Assembly (NCBI GenBank): GCA_029706075.1
Contig: JAINUG010000326.1
Span: forward strand, 261,001-325,000
Source: Aldrovandia affinis
Taxonomy: Eukaryota; Chordata; Actinopteri; Notacanthiformes; Halosauridae
DNA: 64,000 nt
Reading direction: 5' to 3'
Part shown: positions 36,415-50,020 of the stretch, one piece after another
Numbering within the stretch: position 1 is the first letter of the stretch
Layout: every line of letters begins with the position of its first letter
Notes under the pieces: generated by a model
What the model saw: the letters and a program-made list of their open reading frames with translations, nothing else
Databases searched by the model: none
Told to the model about the DNA's origin: nothing
Made by a program: the position numbers and the translations under genes

Positions 36415-39400
36415 ATGGCGCTGCTAATGGATCACCAATTTAAACAGCTCCCCGCCGACAAGCAAGTGGAGACAAGGTCCTTTCTGGATTCCGTGGCTTA
36501 CCTCCCGCCATTCTTCGGTAAGTTTACTTAGGTTCAGGTAGCTAGCTTGCTGACTAGTTACAGTAGTAGTAGCTAATGTTGGTTAGCAGCCTTCATTTAG
36601 ACTCACGTCTTGAGTAACGACCACCGCCTCCTAAATCGGTGTTAAAAGGAGATTTGACTTGCTTGCTGGCTAGCTAGCCATCTAGTTTGTGGTTAATGTT
36701 CATAAAAGTCAGAGAATCTTCTACCTGCAACCAAGTAGTTGGCTAGCTAATAGTAGTCCAATCATTTTGGGGGATGACTTCGTAGTGGACGTATGAATGC
36801 CAATCTGAGTAGCTAAATTAGCTAACGTGAGCTACAATACAGGAATTTTGTTTCACTTTCAATAATAATATTGCTAATATTGAGTAATTCTCCAGTCATA
36901 ATAAACAGACCTGGTATTTTGTCTGTAAATCTGAGTAGCATGCACTCATGTTTTTCTTGACCTCGGTTTTGCATTTTACTAGCTTTAGTTATCTAGCTCT
37001 GTCTATAGGCTCTATTTATCTAGCTCTACTTAAAAGTAGTTTTATTGTCGTTATCTTGCCAGCAAGCGCATTGGTTTGACGGTTATTTATTCTGTACTGA
37101 GATTTCAGGGGTTATCAATTTGCATTTAGTGGTGAAGTTTATCGCTATAGCGCGTTTGACGAGATACAGTCGTGTTGGCATTTTGAAACGCCCGATTTTC
37201 AAAACACCTGCCCATTGTTTACTGTAACCAGTCCGGGGTCAGGAACTTGTTTTGTAATCAAATCCCCCTTTCACAAACTGTAGACAAAGCAGCACGGTTA
37301 TCACTCGCTATTCACTATGTTAACGAGGGAGACGTATTTTAGAAACAGTCAAACAGTTTAAAAGTAATAATAATTTATTGTGACTTTGACGATTTAAGGG
37401 TACAATCTGTTACATCTATCAACCATGCTATATGAGGATAGCATATACTACGGTGCTCTAGAAACCTCCTCAATTTCTCATCAAATTCAAGTCTTGAATT
37501 CTGTATTTTCTTAAAACAAAAAGAAAGGCATTGGGATATTCTGTGTTGCATTGTATTCCCTCCTGTACTCGCGTCTAGTGAAATAAAATCTTGCAATGAT
37601 GAAATACTGTATACGTTCAGGCAGAGACATAGGCGGGGCTCCGTAGGGATATTTTCACAAAGGCCTGCCGAATGTGTTGCCTACATGGAGATAAATTCAG
37701 GGACACTTTGTGTTAAAATTTAACTTGGAGTGCCGTTTAGTGTTTTTTTAACACGATATCTGCCAAACATTTCAGGGCTGCTTGGGCTGTTTACTGAATT
37801 GCCACCCACGAACCCAAAAGAATGTGTGGATGCCCCTCCCCTCCCTCCAAGTATTGTTTGTGATATTCCACTTACCATGGTTTTGCAAGACAATCGACAA
37901 TGGTGGAGACACAAGTGAATATGAGATCTTTGGGGAAACTGTTTGAACAAGCCAAAGGCGGTTGCATGAGGCCATTACACTCTTCTGTTGATGTGGAGTG
38001 ATGGCTGTTGTCTGGAATTGCAATTTTATTTCCACTGACATTCAAGACCCCGTTGCAATATGGTCGTTAGACAGAGTTGATGTGAAAATGTGATTCTATG
38101 GAAGTCAATTTTCCACCATCTGCTATGTTTTGGCACTCTTCCTTTCTGTGTTGCTTGAAGCTAGAATATATATGGGTGAAAACTCTCCAGTACCTCCTTA
38201 AATATCCCCAATGCCCACGCCATGGTTTCACGAATCTTGAAACTGATTTCCTCTGATCTCTGGCATTTTGGATCGTCCTCTCCTTCTTAAAAGCAGTTTT
38301 TAAACATCAGGGAACGCGATATGCAGTCTATTAAAACACTTCTGTCAAGCTGAAGCAATTATATGCCATGAGGGATAATCTTTTTGGATCGTATTTCTTT
38401 GCCAAGCAAGCAACAAACCTTTTGCATACATAATTTAATTCCCTTTCCTCAATTTATGTTGAGAAATTGATTAGACTGGTGTTGAGTTGCCCATGCCCAT
38501 TCAGTGGCAACACAGCACACATCATTGTGTGCCTCATTGTGTATTCATATATGAACCATTTTCTTTTGAATTTGCCATCTGAAACATCCAAAGAGTTCCT
38601 GGCCTCCATTGTGGACGTTGGCTGGCCTTCTTTCCATTTCATTGTTTTGTGTTGAGTCTGCTAATCACCAAGCCACCTCTCTTTTACCTTTCCAACAATA
38701 CAGGGAATTCAATATAACCATCGCACAATGGAAATCAAATTTATATTTTGTTGCTGGCCTTTTTTGTTTCGTTGATTGTGTAGATTTATGTCAGCGTTTA
38801 CATTTTCACAGTGCACTCAACTTCATTTCAGAATGGTTGAGAATGATCCAAAAATGGCCCCGTGATTAAAAATAACAGGAAGTTGCCCATGTTTTGACCT
38901 CCCCCTTTTTTAGCAGTCCAATGGAAATTGGACTGTTCCACTTAGATAGACCAGGCTATATGGTCATTCAGTTAGATGCAGACGTTTTGTTTTGTGTTCA
39001 GACATAGTTGGCATGAGGTCGTGAGACTGACTGGTTTCAATACTACCCCCAGGGCAGAGACTGGAGATGCCAACGCCACTGTAAAGTACACAATGCAGTG
39101 GCAGAAAAATGCACTATACAGACCGAACAGGGCAACAAAAAGGGTGGCATTGTGCGGAGGGGTGGAACAGAAAGATGGATAATGAGCGCATTCAGGAAAA
39201 GTCGCTATGCTGAGTGGCGGGGGTGGAATTCTCTGTAACCAGAGATGCCCTATGCGGGCGACACAAAGCCCAGCAGTCCGTCATGAGCGAGATACTGTAG
39301 TGACCGGGTGCTGAGGGCTGTCAGCACGCGCTCCCCCCAGTGGCCATCTACGCCTACTGCAGGTGGTTAAGTCGGTCATCGTCCACTGCTGACCTAGATA

Positions 39401-41816
39401 AAAGGCACCCACTTTGGGAGTAATATCCAAGGAGCATGTTTGGCTGGATTTAACAAGAATGGCAAAAGCATCATAAAGCATCGTCTGCATCATAAACATT
39501 GGGTGTGTGCATGGTCCATCTACATAAACACTTTCCCTGGGGGCAAATTATGATTCAGATACAGTACTCAATTATGTTTAATGGACAAGCTAAATTATAA
39601 GCGTAACCTACTGTTACATTTAAACCTGTTGTGGTGTGATGCATATCAGAAATAGCTATTGATTATCTGAAATCATTTTGTGGCTTTGCAGTAGTAGAAA
39701 ACAATGGTGTCTCTTTTGCTGAAGTGCTTAGAATAAAATGTAGCCTATTGGCACCAAAGGTAAGGTGTTGGCATTGGATTGTGTTTAGAGGATCACCCAT
39801 TTTCCAAACGCTTGGCATTTATGACCTGCTGTGGATTTGATGCAAATAAAACACTGTATCCCGCAAAACAAATGCCCCTGGAATTCAATTCCAGCTCTTG
39901 ATTTCATGAACGGAATTGGCTTGTATTTTTTTGGGATGGAAGAAAAAACGGAATCGGGCCAGTTTCGTTTGTGTTATCGTCTCAAGTCGGCGGGACCGGT
40001 TGACTCTTTAAGGCAGTCGTATGTGCGGGCCGCATGCCACGTTGTCGGTGCGGTGTTTAACAGAGCCAAGCGCTGCACCTGGAAAGACTGCTTAAAGATG
40101 TATGAGGCTGAGAGGTGCTTTCAGAAATCTGTCGGGTTCTCTTGGAAGGATGAATTATTGATAGGCTGTTTTAAGTGAGACTGAAAAAAAAAATCACTAT
40201 TTAAAAATGGTGGAGTAAAGACTCAAAAGAAGCCTTTGTGTAAAAGTAAGGATTGGTTCTGTCACATAGAATCTTCTCAAGCCTGTGTGTGTGTTAGGGT
40301 ATATATTAACCAGGCTTCAATGAAAGAGATTCCTTGCCATTTTTGTTGTCGTGACTTCTATGATCCTATGTCTGTTTCTCTTCTCAGACTGCCTTGGCTC
40401 TACGGTTTTCGCTCCGATCAAAGCGGACATCTGTGGAAACATCACTGTAAGCTTGGCTGCTCCCCTCAAGACCTAAAAGGCTCCTAGGGCTGTTCTGTAA
40501 AAGGGTGAACCCCAGGGAGAGGTTGTGGCTGGAGTCTGGACACTAGTGACTTAACAATCATTTGTAACTTTTTTGTTCACTAGCTGCTTGGTACATTCAA
40601 TTTAAAAAAATTCACTTTCTTTTCAGTTAATTGCCTTTCATTGGAAACTTGAAATGAATTTCAAGCCCCCTTTGTCAACACAGTAGAAAGCTAAAATACT
40701 ATTACATTTTTGGGGGCAAGCACTCGATTTGCCCTTTAAAGATTGTAGAATATAAATATAGATTATAAATAAGGAGAAGTAAGTCCCTCTTTCTCTCCCA
40801 GAAAATCAGGGCGGTGTACGACAGCAACCCGAACAGGTTTAAGACCCTGGGGCAGATCCTGGATGCAGAGAAGGAGATGTACGGGTCGGAGTGGCCCAAA
40901 GTGGGGGCCACCCTGGCACTCATGTGGCTCAAAAGGTGAGCGGGCTCGTGTGGGGCTCTGGGTGGGGGTGTCCGTCAGGGGGCGGGGGGAGAGGGTGGCC
41001 GTGCGTCTCACCGCCTCTCCTCTCCTCTCCTCTCCTCTCTGTCTGTCAGGGGTCTTCGCTTCATCCAGGTCCTGCTGCAGAGCCTTGTGGACGGCGAGCG
41101 GGACGACAACAACCCCAACCACATCCGCGTCAACGTCACCAAGGCCTACGAGATCTCGCTGAAGAAGTACCACGGCTGGCTGGTGCAACAGCTCTTCAAG
41201 GTAACGGGGCTCTCAGCGGATGAGACGGATTTGTTTAACTGTAGTGCTCATTGAGTAGTAGAGATGTAAACGAAAAACAATGTACACCTCTACTTCCATC
41301 CTACTGTTTAATGAGGCTATCTATGTGCTATTTGTATGTCTTGCCAGTCCTGTCCTTTTGTACCCACCCTAGAGGATCGCAACGGAAATTCGGCTTCGTT
41401 GTGTTTTATCGTTAATGGTTTTAAATGTATTGCATTGTCTGTCTTCAGTTGGAGATGCTTTATATGTATTTTTAACGATCAAATAAATGTAGGGGGGCGG
41501 GGGCGGGGGCGGGGTTTCGCTCTGTCTCATCAGTTTGATTATTAGATTCTCAACTGTTGTGAAATGAGACCCTTTTTTGTTGGAAAGTGGCCGTAAAAGG
41601 AACGCGTTGCGCCTGTGCCTCTTTCCCCCGCAGGCGGCGCTGTTTGCAGCCCCCTACAGATCGGACTTTCTGAAGGCCTTGTCCAAGGGCCGGGAGGTCA
41701 AGGACGAAGAGTGCTTGGAGAAGGCCCGTGTGTTTCTGGTCAATTTCACAGCCACCATCGACGCCATCTACGACATGTACGTCAAATGTAACGCTGACCT
41801 GGACTACACCGTGTGA
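36415..41816 (+). CDS. GLTP: Glycolipid transfer protein
   Basis: GLTP carries glucosylceramide and other glycosphingolipids between membranes in the cytosol. Five exons, 36415-36517, 40388-40446, 40802-40935, 41050-41200 and 41634-41816, give 630 nt and 209 aa, the same length as human GLTP. It starts MALLMDHQFKQLPADKQVET. The known sugar-headgroup residues are all present at the family positions: D48, N52 and K55 (in DICGNITK), W96 (LALMWLKR) and H140 (KKYHGW). The C-terminal Y207 (DLDYTV) is also kept. The fold is the all-helical GLTP fold; no signal peptide or membrane segment is seen. The first intron is 3.9 kb and the others are short. The acceptor of exon 4 is a (CCTCT)n repeat, and a G-run motif lies before exon 5. 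Identification is secure. Confidence 0.97.
36518..40387 (+). other. GLTP intron 1 (3.9 kb, no gene)
   Basis: The first 320 bp are TAGC-rich, continuing the pattern of the promoter side. The rest is mixed A/T-rich sequence with several short ORFs lacking homology or splice support. I recognise no mobile element. Confidence 0.5.
41014..41040 (+). repeat. (CCTCT)n tract forming the GLTP exon 4 polypyrimidine tract
   Basis: Five tandem copies of tctcc run into ctctgtctgtcag, the acceptor of exon 4 at 41049. The repeat itself supplies the pyrimidine tract. Confidence 0.85.
41492..41514 (+). repeat. GGGGGC tandem repeat with G-quadruplex pattern
   Basis: Four runs of 4-6 G separated by single C lie in GLTP intron 4, about 120 bp before exon 5. 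The pattern fits the G3+N1-7 rule for intramolecular quadruplexes. Confidence 0.8.
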
Positions 41817-44053
41817 CCCGCCCGCCCCCAACGCCTTCAGCTCAACGCTCTCAACCCCCCCCAACCCCCCAACCCCTGTTTTCAGTTTTCATCCTGCTTT
41901 TCGCCTCAGGTTGTGTGGCACTTCCACACTTTTGGGGGGGAGGATCCATGACCCTGTTGAGCGGGTGGCTCCGCCCTTCTGTACCCTTTCGCTCTTTTAA
42001 CCCGAGTGCCTCGAGTCTTGAGTTGAGCCTTCTCCTGCGGATGTTGGCACGTGTCCTTGACGCGCTGTAGTGGCGCAAGGTCCTGTTCTAAGTAGTCCTT
42101 GCTGGCGTGTGCGTCAGCGTCGCAGAGGCCCAGGGCCAAAGCGATGGAAGCAATGTGGTTTTAGTTCTCAACCTTCAGGACATGAAGAAACAGCAGCTGG
42201 AATGTGACCAGTGGTTTTTTTTTTTTTGTTGTTTTTTTTTTTTTTTTCCTTTCTCGTCTGCCTGCTGAGGCAGGTGGTCTGTTTTTAGGAAAGTCCGTAT
42301 CAAAAATATTTCAATACCAAAGTGCAATTTAATGCCAGCACTCGCAGTCGCGCTTGTTAAATCCAATTACCACCAGCAATGTTTATTTATTAATGAATTA
42401 CTTCTGTGAGAGTTAATTAAACCCCAGTGCTTTAACAGGAAAACTACTTGAAACTGCTTTCACACGTTTTTCCGAAATAGTGTATTCAAGCCACCTGGGT
42501 TTTCTGCTGAAAAGGTGGTCCATTTCTGACTGACTTACATATCAACCTACCTTGTGGAATTGTTGGATAGGAGGTTGGATAACAATTCATTTCAATATAT
42601 CAGTTGTCTGTTGTGATTTGTAAAATTCTATTGACATTCAATTAAGTAAATGATGGGGTTCCTGTCATGTTTGGTGAGGTGGAATCATGGAGACTACCGA
42701 CACAGTAGTTGTGTTGCATTTACTGTTTGTTACCAAATATTTTCATATTTCCTGTCAGTATAAGGACTATCATTCTTCTCCCTGATTGATGCAGAATAAT
42801 GCTTCTAGGCTTCAGACCAGCCTTCAAACATGGTTTAAAAAAATAAAGATGTAGGTGTTTGGGGAGGTTCAGCAAAGAGTAGGATGAGCCTCACTGATTT
42901 TCAGTGAGTTTAGTGCTTGCTTGTTTTTTTACCATCATTGACTTAACCTAAATTTCAAGGCAATATTAAGAAGGATTTTGTGGCAATTTAGACTTTAAGA
43001 AATCAATGGATTGTTTTAATTGGTCTCTTGGTGATCATTTTTCATTAAATATTTAGTTAACTTCAGTCTAAGCCTAGATACGAGTAGGCTAGGTTTTAAA
43101 TGGGACCGCAAAAGTCCAGCCTATTTACAAACAATAAAATGTGAAAAGTTTTATTTTTATTTATTTTTATTTTATTTTCCTTTTTCAAGATTCAGAATTA
43201 CCTTTAAAATGATATCTACCTTTTATTGAGTATTTTCACGTGAATTGGAATATTTTGACTGTCTATGCAGGTGAAGCTGGCATTGCCTTCAGCCTTTGAC
43301 ACCAAAGTGCACGTTTACTCTGGCTTTGCACCGCAGTGGAGAGTTTACATGACGTTCACTTCTTGAACAATTAAACACACAAATAAATATAACTTTAACG
43401 TTGAATGTAAGATTTTACTTCTCTGTCTGACTTACACGGTGTCCACTGTCTGGACACAAATAATCTGCCTTAATTATTATTGTTTTTTAACAAAGTGTAT
43501 TTTTAAGGTGGGTGATACCATTTGGGGAATTTTAATTACACCAGTGATGTATGAAATACTGTATGTTCTCCTTAAATATGCATTTATGGCAGCAACTTGA
43601 AAGGTAAAATGCACCATGGAATGCCTTACCCGTTATGCAGGCGGGATGATTCAGCACATAATTCACAATGTCCGGGAGACCCTTGGCAGTTCCCTTGCAG
43701 CGATCTATTGTGTGCATTTGCCCGCAGGCCTAGTCAGTCGCACATGTAGCCGACTGAAACAAATTGTAGTGTAGTTTTTACCACTTAATTGCACTGAGGG
43801 TGACTGGGTTCTGGGTATGTTGTATATACTGGAATTTGACTACATTTCTTACTTTGCCTGGTTATGTTTGACCTTGTGTATCCTTTCTTACCAACCATGA
43901 GAAATGAAAGAACGCATTGTAAAATTTCTTAATTTATTAATTGTCCACATTTTATTATGTATATGACTATGATCTTATGTGGATGGATTTCAGTGTACGT
44001 GATATCGCCGATATGCATTTCAAACGTGCTTATTCTAATGTTTTGAGAATAAA
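41817..44053 (+). other. GLTP 3' UTR region with several poly(A) signals
   Basis: After the stop there is a G/C-rich stretch of about 350 bp, a T-run region at 42218-42247, then A/T-rich DNA. AATAAA hexamers occur at 42842-42847, 43133-43138, 43382-43387 and 44048-44053, so a 3' UTR of 1.0-2.2 kb is likely. Which one is used cannot be told from sequence. Confidence 0.45.
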
Positions 44054-47000
44054 ACGAAAATGTAAACTTGACTGTGTTGTTCATCTCCCTGAAGTAATCA
44101 AAGTGTTGCATGTTTTTTTCTAATGGGGTGTAAACATACACAATACATTATGCACTTGCTTGTACATTAATGTGTTTTAATCGCAGGACTTCTGAATAGT
44201 TGTATTTGTTAAAAATGTACTTTAGGATAAGGAATAGAACTACCCATTATTTAACATACTGGAATAAGAATACATGTGAATCCATTTAATATAAACAATT
44301 TGGGCAATAATATCTATATATGGATTTACACAAGGACAATTGCGTTTCAAATGGCTATTTTAACAGACCAATAAAAAAAGGGACAAGCACATCATTTCGT
44401 AGGTTGTACAATAGTTACATTTTAGTTACAGTATATCATCTAGCCACTAGAGGGCGATGTCAGCTAAAGGTTCTGTTTTACTCCAAATATTTCTCCCAAT
44501 ACATGTTTTACATTTGCGGCTGTGGAGTAGACAGTTCGGATACTCGGTTTACAATTTTTTAAGTAAAGCAGCATGGTCATTTGAAAATAAATAGTACTAG
44601 TTACGGGCTACTAATTTGTAACAGGAATTGACCGATCTACTTTATTGGCCCTTAATATGGGAATCTCTAATTGAGCAATTAGAATGTATAGTTCCTTAAG
44701 CGGTCCTCCTGCCTTTGGCAAACGTAAGCAATACGTGACGGCATTGGGCAGTTACGATGTCAGGCGGTCACCCCACCCGTCCTGTGCTTGGAAGTGCTGT
44801 ATCGGGATGTTATGTGGGCGGTGTACAGGAAAACTAAACATGGAAAGTCTTGAAAAGTCTACCTGCGTTCACACAAAGAACGCAGTTACTTTCCTAGGAA
44901 AGGGATCTCAGGAGGATACGTCCATGCGCTAAGCGCCGACATGGTGTAAACGAAAAAAAGGCGTGCATGAAACACAGAAGACTACGATATCCATTTGAGT
45001 CAACACCAAGGATATACTGTACATATCGTGTTTTAAAAGCTGTCATTTTCGGATAAGGATTTCAATTCAGGCATTGACGACGAAGTTGGCGTCTTCACAA
45101 ATAATTCATTGACGTTCAGGTGGGCATGCGTCAGTTTATACGTGGCTGGGATTCGGTCAGTTTGCCGATGTGCAATGTCTTCCTACTGAAAGTGCATTTA
45201 TTAATTTATTTAACTTGTAAAGTTAAAACAGAGTTACCCTCGTGGTTCATCGACGTAACGTACGCTACTTCGACGTAATCGTTTTCAGTCTTACATTTGT
45301 ACTGCTTTGCCCGAGAGCTGCAGATGTTTTTGTTACAAACATACAATGGTCTGAAACAGATGCTGCTGTGGGGGTCTGGTTGTGTCTCAATCAGGTCTAA
45401 GGTAAGCAACGGAACGGATTATAGTTGATGCAAATTATCAGAATACGCTCCTTATTATAGTGACATTTTATACTATTTCTTACGTTTATGTTCATAACTA
45501 TGGCCATACAGACGTTTTATTTAGAGGACCAAACAATCATGGATGCCCATTAGGGACTGCTTAATCTGGGATACTGAAAGGATCGGGCAGTTTATGTTTA
45601 ATACTACACTACAAGATGGGTTTTTGGGTTGTGTTCTGGTTGTACAGTTATTAATAGTTGTACAACGTCTAATTCCAAATCTGCCAAACTGAGAAATATG
45701 AAAAAGGTGAAGAAGTAGATAATAAGCAATCAAATATTAACAGGCCCAAGCACAGTAAAGAATACTAATTAAGTTTAACACTATTGCGCAAAGATGAAAT
45801 ACAGCAAAAATAAATAAATTAATAACATACAAATAAATCATTAGTATATGCTGGCCACTTGAGTAAAAAAACAAACCCTTTTTTATTAAACTAGAAAGAC
45901 CACAAATGTAGTCCAATTTGTACAAAGTCTGATGCTGATTGGCAAAACAGTTTTGCCAGTAATATTTTAGTCAATTAGCCTAATTGTTTCCTTTTCACAT
46001 GGTGAGTATTATGTATCAGCAGTGCTGTCAAGATCCGCATGCTGAACCTGTAATGGAAATGTACTGAAATCAGTTGAATATTCAAACAGTTTCTCAGGAC
46101 AAATAGGACATTGTAGGACATAGGATTTCTGTGTTTAGACATTAGACAGAACATCTGTGTTTAAGAATTGGAATCGAGTCTTAAACCATTACTGTGGTGT
46201 GTGAGGATATCACGGCCTCTTTGTGCCGTAGACGCAGTCCAGTCTGACAAGCATGCGGTTTACCACAGGCTCTGACCGCGCGAGCTATTGTCAGCTGTTG
46301 CTGAAACAACAGTGAGATTTATCTGGACGACTTCCATTTCCCACAGCCACTTGCACCCGTGGCCCCCAGAGATTCTGTATCATGTCAGAACCGCAGAATT
46401 CCGGAGAGGAAGCCTTGCGCTGTATCCGCTCATTCTCTCCCACTGATGTCTTATCAAAACCGTTTTTCATTTGTCCTGAGGTTCAGCGTTAGGGGGGGAA
46501 TGGGGAGTTTGCCACAGCGATTATCGTTCGCACCCTGTTTTCTCATCGCTGGGACTGTCTGTCTGCTGCCTCCGCTCAACACACAATCTGCTTCCCTGAA
46601 ACCTCTGGGCTGACTCACACATCTGTTTTGATTGGCTAAAGGAATGAAGAGCCCTGTATTTTGATTTCCACTCCTCTATCACTGCTCTGGCGGGTTGCTA
46701 CAGGCAGCACGGACGCCGCTATAGGGCGAGGGCCTGTTTCCCCGGCCAGTTCCCCCCCGCGTCAATGTTTGTATTCCACTTTGGCTGACTCCGGCTCTGT
46801 GAGATTTTCACATCGAACCCCCTGCCCCCGTGACAAACAAAAAAGAACACCAGTGTCAGGGCCTAGGGGCGTGTGCTCCCATTATGCAAACAGACGTCTG
46901 GAAAAGGAGGCCCAGCAGGAAGTGGTTTCGGGAAATGGGGATTACATCATTTCAGTCCAGCTCGGGTTCTGTGACTTGAGCTCCGTGCACTACGAGCAGA

Positions 47001-47114
47001 ACAAGCAGTAGACCATTCCAGAGGAGGAGGACCAACTCCGTGCGTTACGCCCAACGTGTGTGCTTCACTTCAGCGGGGCTTGCTTACTTAGACCGAGTCT
47101 CCCGCTTTTACCAA

Positions 47115-47448
47115 CACGTGTGTGATGTGTGTGCGCGTGCGCTTGTGTGTGTGTGTGTTTTATATGCTTGTGTGCAAGTCTCTGTGTGAGTGTGTGTGTG
47201 TGTGTGAGTGTCTGTATGTGTGTGTGAGATGTGCTTGTGAATGTGTGTCTTTGTGTGTGAGTTTGGATGCGTCTATGTGTGCGTGCCTGCGATTGCATGT
47301 GTGTGTCTGTGTGTGTTTTATATGCTTGTATAAGTCTCCTGTGTGGTGTGGTGTTCATGTGTGTGTGTATTTGTGTGTGTGTGATGTGAGTGTGTCTGTG
47401 TATGTGTGTGTGAGATGTGCTTGTGAATGTGTGTGTTTGTGTGTGTGT

Positions 47449-47487
<39 letters not shown>

Positions 47488-47495
47488 CATTTGTG
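47115..47495. repeat. GT-rich minisatellite with internal duplications
   Basis: About 380 bp of (GT)n broken by longer words. The 20-mer tgtgtgttttatatgcttgt occurs at 47152 and 47310, and tgtgtgagatgtgcttgtga at 47221 and 47407, so blocks of about 160-190 bp have been copied inside the array. Confidence 0.85.
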
Positions 47496-49929
47496 TTTAT
47501 GTGTGAACTCGCGCTTCCTTGCGAGAAATCTCTTCAGTCACTTCCCTTTCCCAGGGGTGGTGCTGTTTTCTTTGGATCACCTACTTCTCTGAATGAGGAG
47601 CGTCGGGGAGAGTCGTAATCTGAACAGAAAACCCACTGGCAGAGACGCATCACTCCCTCTCACAACTCCTGCACCACCACACAGTTGAAACGGGCAGGAT
47701 TTATTTGTTTGTTTTTCCTATGACAGGATAGCGCTGTTTCTGTCCAGGCTGGTGCATAGCGACACTCAGATGCTGGAGACTATAAACGTAGAATGAATGA
47801 AGCTTCTGTCCTCCAGCCACGGGCTTTAAGGTGATTCAGGTGACATCCAGCATCCTGTCTGCACAACATGACTGAACTAAAAGTGTATTAAAGGACCACG
47901 GAACAAATACATTTTGTTACGTAACAGATTTCCACATTACAAATGAGGCCTCTAACCTGAACTATATGAGTTATATGTGGTGGTAAAATGAAACCACAAG
48001 ATGAAGCATTGTGTTGTAGTGCAAGTATTTGAGAAATATGAACTATTGAGAGAAAGTCCAGTTCTGTGCAGGACGGATGCAGGATATTGTGTTTTAATTC
48101 CCCTGCGGGGATTTATAAAGTACAGTGTAATCTTAAATGTTGGTTGTTATTGTTCAAAACAGCAGAGCTGTGCATGTTACAGCAGTCAAGCGAGTGGAGG
48201 GATGATCAAGGAAATCGAACAGAATGTTCCGGAAGAACAGACAGTGACACAAGACATTTAAATGGAATTTGACAGGCCCGTGACATCCCACTGTAATCAT
48301 AGCAGGGGATGTAGATGTAAAATCTCACTCTTGAAGGGCGCGATGAACCCCTCTTAATTTCCCCTGCCGTGTCAACACTTACTTGGGCTTCGCAGTCACA
48401 GCGGCATGGGCAAAATACTGAAGCCCATCCTCTGTGTATCCAGCATGCACCGCTGCCTATTTAGGATGCTGTTCTGTGAGAGTTTTAAGTTAATTTCAAA
48501 ATTCAAAAAACAAACTAAGCAAAAAGACAAAACCGGACAAAGTATGAGGTAAACTTTTCAAATTGCATCCAATTGCATTGCGTTGTTTTGATGCAGTACT
48601 CCAACGGACTTTTTGCTGGAAATAAAAGTTAAACACAGTCCTGTGTCTGTCAACTAAAATAGCTAGACATAGTTGAGATTATTGTTTTTTTAGCACCCCC
48701 CAACTCAAATTTGTGAGAAAAAGCTCTCCTTACCTAAGCTTATTTCTACAGGAAACACTAAGTCCTATAAACATAGGCGCCATTACTATTTTATTTGAAG
48801 TAATATGTGTGCAGAGAGTAGACTTCTGTGAAAAGGCAGGAAATGGGGTGCATAAATTTGGAAATGGTCAATTCCCCCGATAGTCTTCAATCTGATCCAA
48901 GTCATTAAAAATGAAAAAAGCTGCAAAACAACATAGCCACTGACAGAAGTAATGGACAGGGCCTTTTGGGCTGTTCCCATCAGTATGGTTTGCTGTGTAT
49001 CTAACAATGCCTGGAAAGGGATATTTGTTCAAGTGACTGATAATGCACTTTCAAACCAAGATATTTCTGCCCTTGGTGAACATGAAATGACAGGGATGTT
49101 TTAGTTTTCAGTCGAAAAGCGAAACGCCATGAGTAAAAACTGTCACAGTTAATCGTCATGTTAGGAACATAGGCTATGGTCAAACAATATGTGTCAAAAT
49201 GAGAACACAACCTAGGGATGAGAAATAGAACATGATTCGGATTTCACTTGTGTGTCTGATATGGCTGTCCTGAAAACCTTAATCCTCACCTGCCTTCCAC
49301 GCCAACGGGTTTACAGCATTACTGATTAAAAAAATAAAACAGTCGCAAACAAATAAAACATTTCCCAGTGCTTGAAATCTCAGAACCATTATATCGGCAG
49401 ATAGTATTCAAAGTTTTCGAATTGTCACAGAAAAATTGTAAACCCGGCTAAATATTGAAGGCTGCTGTGCGCCAGTGCGTGCTCAGGGTGTGGCCAGCGC
49501 CGTGTTGCTACGAGGAACGGGCGTGATGCTGGACTGTGAGACGAGGTGTTCTTGGTGAGGCATTATTACACAGCACCAAATGAAACCTGAGAGGCAGGAA
49601 CAGCAGCCCCGTTGGGGTTTTCACAGATGACAGACGTACTTTCATTGTTGGCGTAACCGTTATTTGTTGGGCTTTGACACTGCAGTCCTACAGATGGGAA
49701 TTAGCCCTTTGATGCGTACAGCCATACTGGCATGTCTATTGTTGTCTTTTTGCCAGTGACTAACGCACCGTGCGTCAGAGAATTCACTTCACACATAAAC
49801 GCAACCGTCTTTCTTTTCCGCTTCGCCTTGTGGCTTTTATCAGACAAAAAGACATGCAATATAACTACAAACAAATGGATCGAGAATGGTATTTTAAAAT
49901 AAAGTATAGAGTGGCTGAGCCAGACGAAA

Positions 49930-50020
49930 TTAGGTAGTCGCCTACCACTGGCTGGGAATCAAACCTCGATCCGTAGAATGGCAAGCACACGCTCTACAGT
50001 GCTACACCACGGACCTCTAC
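49930..50020 (-). mobile_element. tRNA-derived SINE relic
   Basis: The minus strand reads GTCCGTGGTGTAGCACTGTA then GAGCG (A-box region), a B box-like GAGGTTTGATTCCCAG, and a short unrelated 3' part. Spacing between the two boxes fits a tRNA gene, but the arms do not pair well enough for a functional tRNA. Confidence 0.5.

Noticed and set aside
47115-47495. CRISPR-like array
   Set aside because: Repeat units are GT-rich and irregular with no constant repeat-spacer pattern; eukaryotic minisatellite.
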